Source: Acidobacteriaceae bacterium (GTDB lineage: Bacteria > Acidobacteriota > Terriglobia > Terriglobales > Acidobacteriaceae). Taken from it: DNA of 22,735 nt. Location: the NCBI GenBank assembly GCA_030838305.1, contig JAUTWY010000282.1, forward strand, positions 1 through 22,735, in the 5' to 3' direction. The translations under genes and the position numbers were made by a program. This document shows, one piece after another, positions 21,122 to 22,735 of this stretch (positions are counted from its first letter, which is position 1; every line of letters begins with the position of its first letter). The notes under the pieces are model-generated. The model saw only the letters and a list, made by a program, of their open reading frames with translations, did no database searches and was not told the origin of the DNA.

Positions 21122-21170
21122 TTGTCATTCCAACGGTTCGCGAAGCGACCCGGAGGAACCGGCTTTTGCT
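21122..21170. repeat. stop-adjacent hairpin repeat, copy B (after rplB)
   Basis: TTGTCATTCCAAC, then GGTTCGC-GAA-GCGACC, then CGGAGGAACCGGCTTTTG. It ends eight bases from the rplB stop (21178-21180). Flanks agree with copies A and C; the stem bases differ while pairing is kept. Confidence 0.83.
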
Positions 21171-21177
21171 TCCTCGG

Positions 21178-22002
21178 CTACTTCGTCCGCCGGTTCACAA
21201 TAAACTTATCGGTGCGCTTGTTATTCCGCGTCTTGTACCCGCGCGTCGGCTGGCCCCACGGCGTCACCGGATGTCTTCCACCCGAAGTCTTGCCCTCACC
21301 ACCGCCATGCGGATGGTCGACGGGATTCATCGAGACGCCACGGTTGACTGGCTTCCATCCCATCCAGCGCATGCGGCCGGCTTTGCCGATGGTGATGTTT
21401 TCGTGATCCAGATTTCCCACCTGGCCAATGGTCGCCATGCAGTCCTGTGAAATCTTGCGCGTCTCGCCGGAAGGCAACTTCACCAGCGCGTAATCGGATT
21501 CTTTGGCGATCAACTGCGCCGCCCCGCCCGCCGAGCGCACCATCTGCGCGCCCTTGCCGGGCTTCAACTCCAGATTGTGAATCGACGTACCCGGCGGAAT
21601 GTTGCGCAACGGCAAAGCATTGCCCACCAAAATGTCGGCCTCAGGGCCGCTCACAACTTTCTGCCCGACTTTCATCCCTTCGGGCACGAGAATGTAGCGC
21701 TTCTCGCCATCGGCATACGCCAGCAGCGCAATGCGCGCCGAGCGGTTAGGATCGTATTCGATCGTCGTCACCGTGGCGGGGATGCCCGTCTTTTCGCGTT
21801 TGAAGTCAATGATGCGCAGCTTCTGCTTGTGTCCGCCGCCGCGATGCCAACTCGTAATGTCGCCCGAGTTGCGGCGTCCGCCCGTGCGCTGCTTTTTCTC
21901 GATCAGCGGCTTGTGCGGATGCCTCGTCGTAATGTCGTCGTTGACGATCGTCGTGCGGTAGCGCAACGTCTGCGTCGTCGGTCTGTAGGTTTTGATTGCC
22001 AT
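21178..22002 (-). CDS. rplB: 50S ribosomal protein L2 (uL2)
   Basis: uL2 is a core 23S rRNA binder near the peptidyl transferase centre. The 274-residue protein has the usual length and motifs: the N-terminal KPLIEKKQRTGGRRNSGDIT, YDPNRSARIALLAYADGEKR, and the C-terminal GVSMNPVDHPHGGGEGKTSG with the histidine that lies near the peptidyl transferase site in the family. Heptads end five bases before the ATG and no separate ribosome site is seen. Confidence 0.98.
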   Translation of the reverse strand: MAIKTYRPTTQTLRYRTTIVNDDITTRHPHKPLIEKKQRTGGRRNSGDITSWHRGGGHKQKLRIIDFKREKTGIPATVTTIEYDPNRSARIALLAYADGEKRYILVPEGMKVGQKVVSGPEADILVGNALPLRNIPPGTSIHNLELKPGKGAQMVRSAGGAAQLIAKESDYALVKLPSGETRKISQDCMATIGQVGNLDHENITIGKAGRMRWMGWKPVNRGVSMNPVDHPHGGGEGKTSGGRHPVTPWGQPTRGYKTRNNKRTDKFIVNRRTK

Positions 22003-22006
22003 AATC

Positions 22007-22041
22007 AGCTCTTAGCCATGAGCCCTTCGCTCTCAGCTCAA
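22007..22041. repeat. heptad array, rplW/rplB spacer
   Basis: AGCTCTT, AGCCATG, AGCCCTT, CGCTCTC, AGCTCAA in register, ending five bases before the rplB start. Copy C of the hairpin repeat follows after eight bases. Confidence 0.8.
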
Positions 22042-22048
22042 ATCATTC

Positions 22049-22096
22049 TTGTCATTCCGAACTGGGCCAGAGGCCCGGTGAGGAAATCTGCTTTTG
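22049..22096. repeat. stop-adjacent hairpin repeat, copy C (after rplW)
   Basis: TTGTCATTCCGAACT, then GGGCC-AGA-GGCCC, then GGTGAGGAAATCTGCTTTTG. It ends seven bases from the rplW stop (22103-22105). It is the copy closest to the common GTCATTCCGA-type repeat of many bacterial genomes. Confidence 0.85.
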
Positions 22097-22102
22097 CCGC
22101 TC

Positions 22103-22396
22103 CTACAAATTCTGCGCGTACTCCGGCATCTTCTCGCCGGCGCGCAGCCGTACATACGCCTTCTTCCAGTCCGGACGGTAGCCGGCAAACTTTCCCCGAC
22201 GCCGTTCTTTCCCCGGGTACATCGCGGTGCGAACGGAAAGAACTTTCACTTTGAAAATCGTTTGTACTGCTTGCTTGACTTCCGTCTTGGTCGCCCCCGG
22301 AGCAACCTGAAACACCAGCGTGTTCTGGGTCTCCTTGATCGCCAAGCCTTTTTCGGTGATCACCGGACGGCGAATGATCTGGTATGCGGATTTCAT
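22103..22396 (-). CDS. rplW: 50S ribosomal protein L23 (uL23)
   Basis: uL23 sits at the tunnel exit and docks trigger factor and SRP. The 97-residue protein has YQIIRRPVITEKGLAIKE, the TKTEVKQAVQTIFKVKVLSV helix and the extended loop with PGKERRRGKFAGYRPDWKKA. Its ATG overlaps the rplD stop (TGATG), giving translational coupling. rplB follows after a 100-base spacer that holds two repeat elements. Confidence 0.98.
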   Translation of the reverse strand: MKSAYQIIRRPVITEKGLAIKETQNTLVFQVAPGATKTEVKQAVQTIFKVKVLSVRTAMYPGKERRRGKFAGYRPDWKKAYVRLRAGEKMPEYAQNL

Positions 22397-22735
22397 CAGG
22401 CCACCTCTGCCGCTTTTTCATGCCGCGTGCGTTTCCGCGGAGTTGCCGACGCCTTCTTCGCACCGTCGTCTTCTTTTTTTTCTTTGGCCGCTTTGCGCTG
22501 GTGCTTCGGCAAACTATCTTTCAACGTAAGCTGCAGCTTCTCAATCGCGGGATGCGAGAAAATCACGCGATCGTATCGCAGCAAGTGATAAGGATGAACC
22601 TCGTTGCCCGGAACCAGTTCGAGTCCCTTGATGTTTCGCGAGCTCAAGTCCAGATTGCGGTTGCCCGAATTCGGCGCGTCCACGATCAGCACGGTCGACT
22701 CAACTTTCAGCGCATCGAGCGCTGCCCGGAAGGCT
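22396..22735 (-). CDS. rplD: 50S ribosomal protein L4 (uL4), 3' part
   Basis: Only the last 113 codons lie in the window; the reading frame is open to the edge. The visible core reads FRAALDALKVESTVLIVD then a turn and NRNLDLSSRNIKGLELVPG, the typical end of uL4, which shapes the tunnel constriction and in E. coli represses the S10 operon. The last 35 or so residues are a Lys/Ala/Arg/Glu-rich tail not found in most uL4. An internal GTG at 22692 is not the start. It overlaps rplW by one base. Confidence 0.95.
   Translation of the reverse strand, partial: AFRAALDALKVESTVLIVDAPNSGNRNLDLSSRNIKGLELVPGNEVHPYHLLRYDRVIFSHPAIEKLQLTLKDSLPKHQRKAAKEKKEDDGAKKASATPRKRTRHEKAAEVA

Noticed and set aside
20162..22096. 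The stop-adjacent hairpins as rho-independent terminators
   Set aside because: On the transcribed minus strand the conserved run is A-rich upstream of the hairpin rather than a T tract after it, and essential genes continue downstream.
22396..22692. A separate 98-residue protein starting at 22692
   Set aside because: The codon is an internal GTG in the uL4 motif VLIVDAP and the frame continues to the window edge with typical uL4 sequence.

Overview
The window reads as a chromosomal segment of a GC-rich, free-living bacterium, most likely an Acidobacteriota of the Terriglobia/Koribacter type. That placement is an inference from the gene content, the proteins' character and the repeat-laden spacers; it was not checked against a database. 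No rRNA, tRNA, CRISPR array, phage gene or transposase was recognised.

Left part (1-6470), accessory and housekeeping genes. A structured non-coding stretch precedes a small three-helix membrane protein of RipA-like character (309-770, +). Convergent to it is a secreted N-acyl-D-amino-acid deacylase-type amidohydrolase (842-2329, -). This is divergent from guaB (IMP dehydrogenase, 2444-3949, +), which has a good sigma70 promoter and is followed nine bases later by a VanZ-like membrane gene. An MFS transporter and an anchored hypothetical protein follow on the minus strand. The alpha operon terminator lies at 6429-6451.

Right part (6471-22735), all on the minus strand. It is the complete tail of the S10-spc-alpha ribosomal supercluster. 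In transcription order (right to left) the genes are rplD (cut by the window edge), rplW, rplB, rpsS, rplV, rpsC, rplP, rpmC, rpsQ, rplN, rplX, rplE, rpsN, rpsH, rplF, rplR, rpsE, rpmD, rplO, secY, adk, map, infA, rpmJ, rpsM, rpsK, rpsD, rpoA and rplQ. The order is classical. The products build both ribosomal subunits, the Sec channel, RNA polymerase alpha, initiation factor 1, and the enzymes that recycle AMP and remove the initiator methionine. Three junctions are stop/start overlaps (TAATG or TGATG).

The unusual part is the spacers. In most bacteria this cluster is tightly packed. Here most spacers carry period-7 (once period-8) degenerate tandem arrays, often as two inverted arms around a loop that repeatedly contains ACCCGG. 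In the two main families the arm just before a start codon is purine-rich and Shine-Dalgarno-like in the mRNA, the arm just after a stop codon is its pyrimidine-rich complement, and many pre-start arrays end in CTGAY plus a few T residues before the ATG. A second element, a stop-adjacent hairpin with covarying stems and conserved flanks, occurs three times (after rplV, rplB and rplW). These two families are the best candidates here for an undescribed system.
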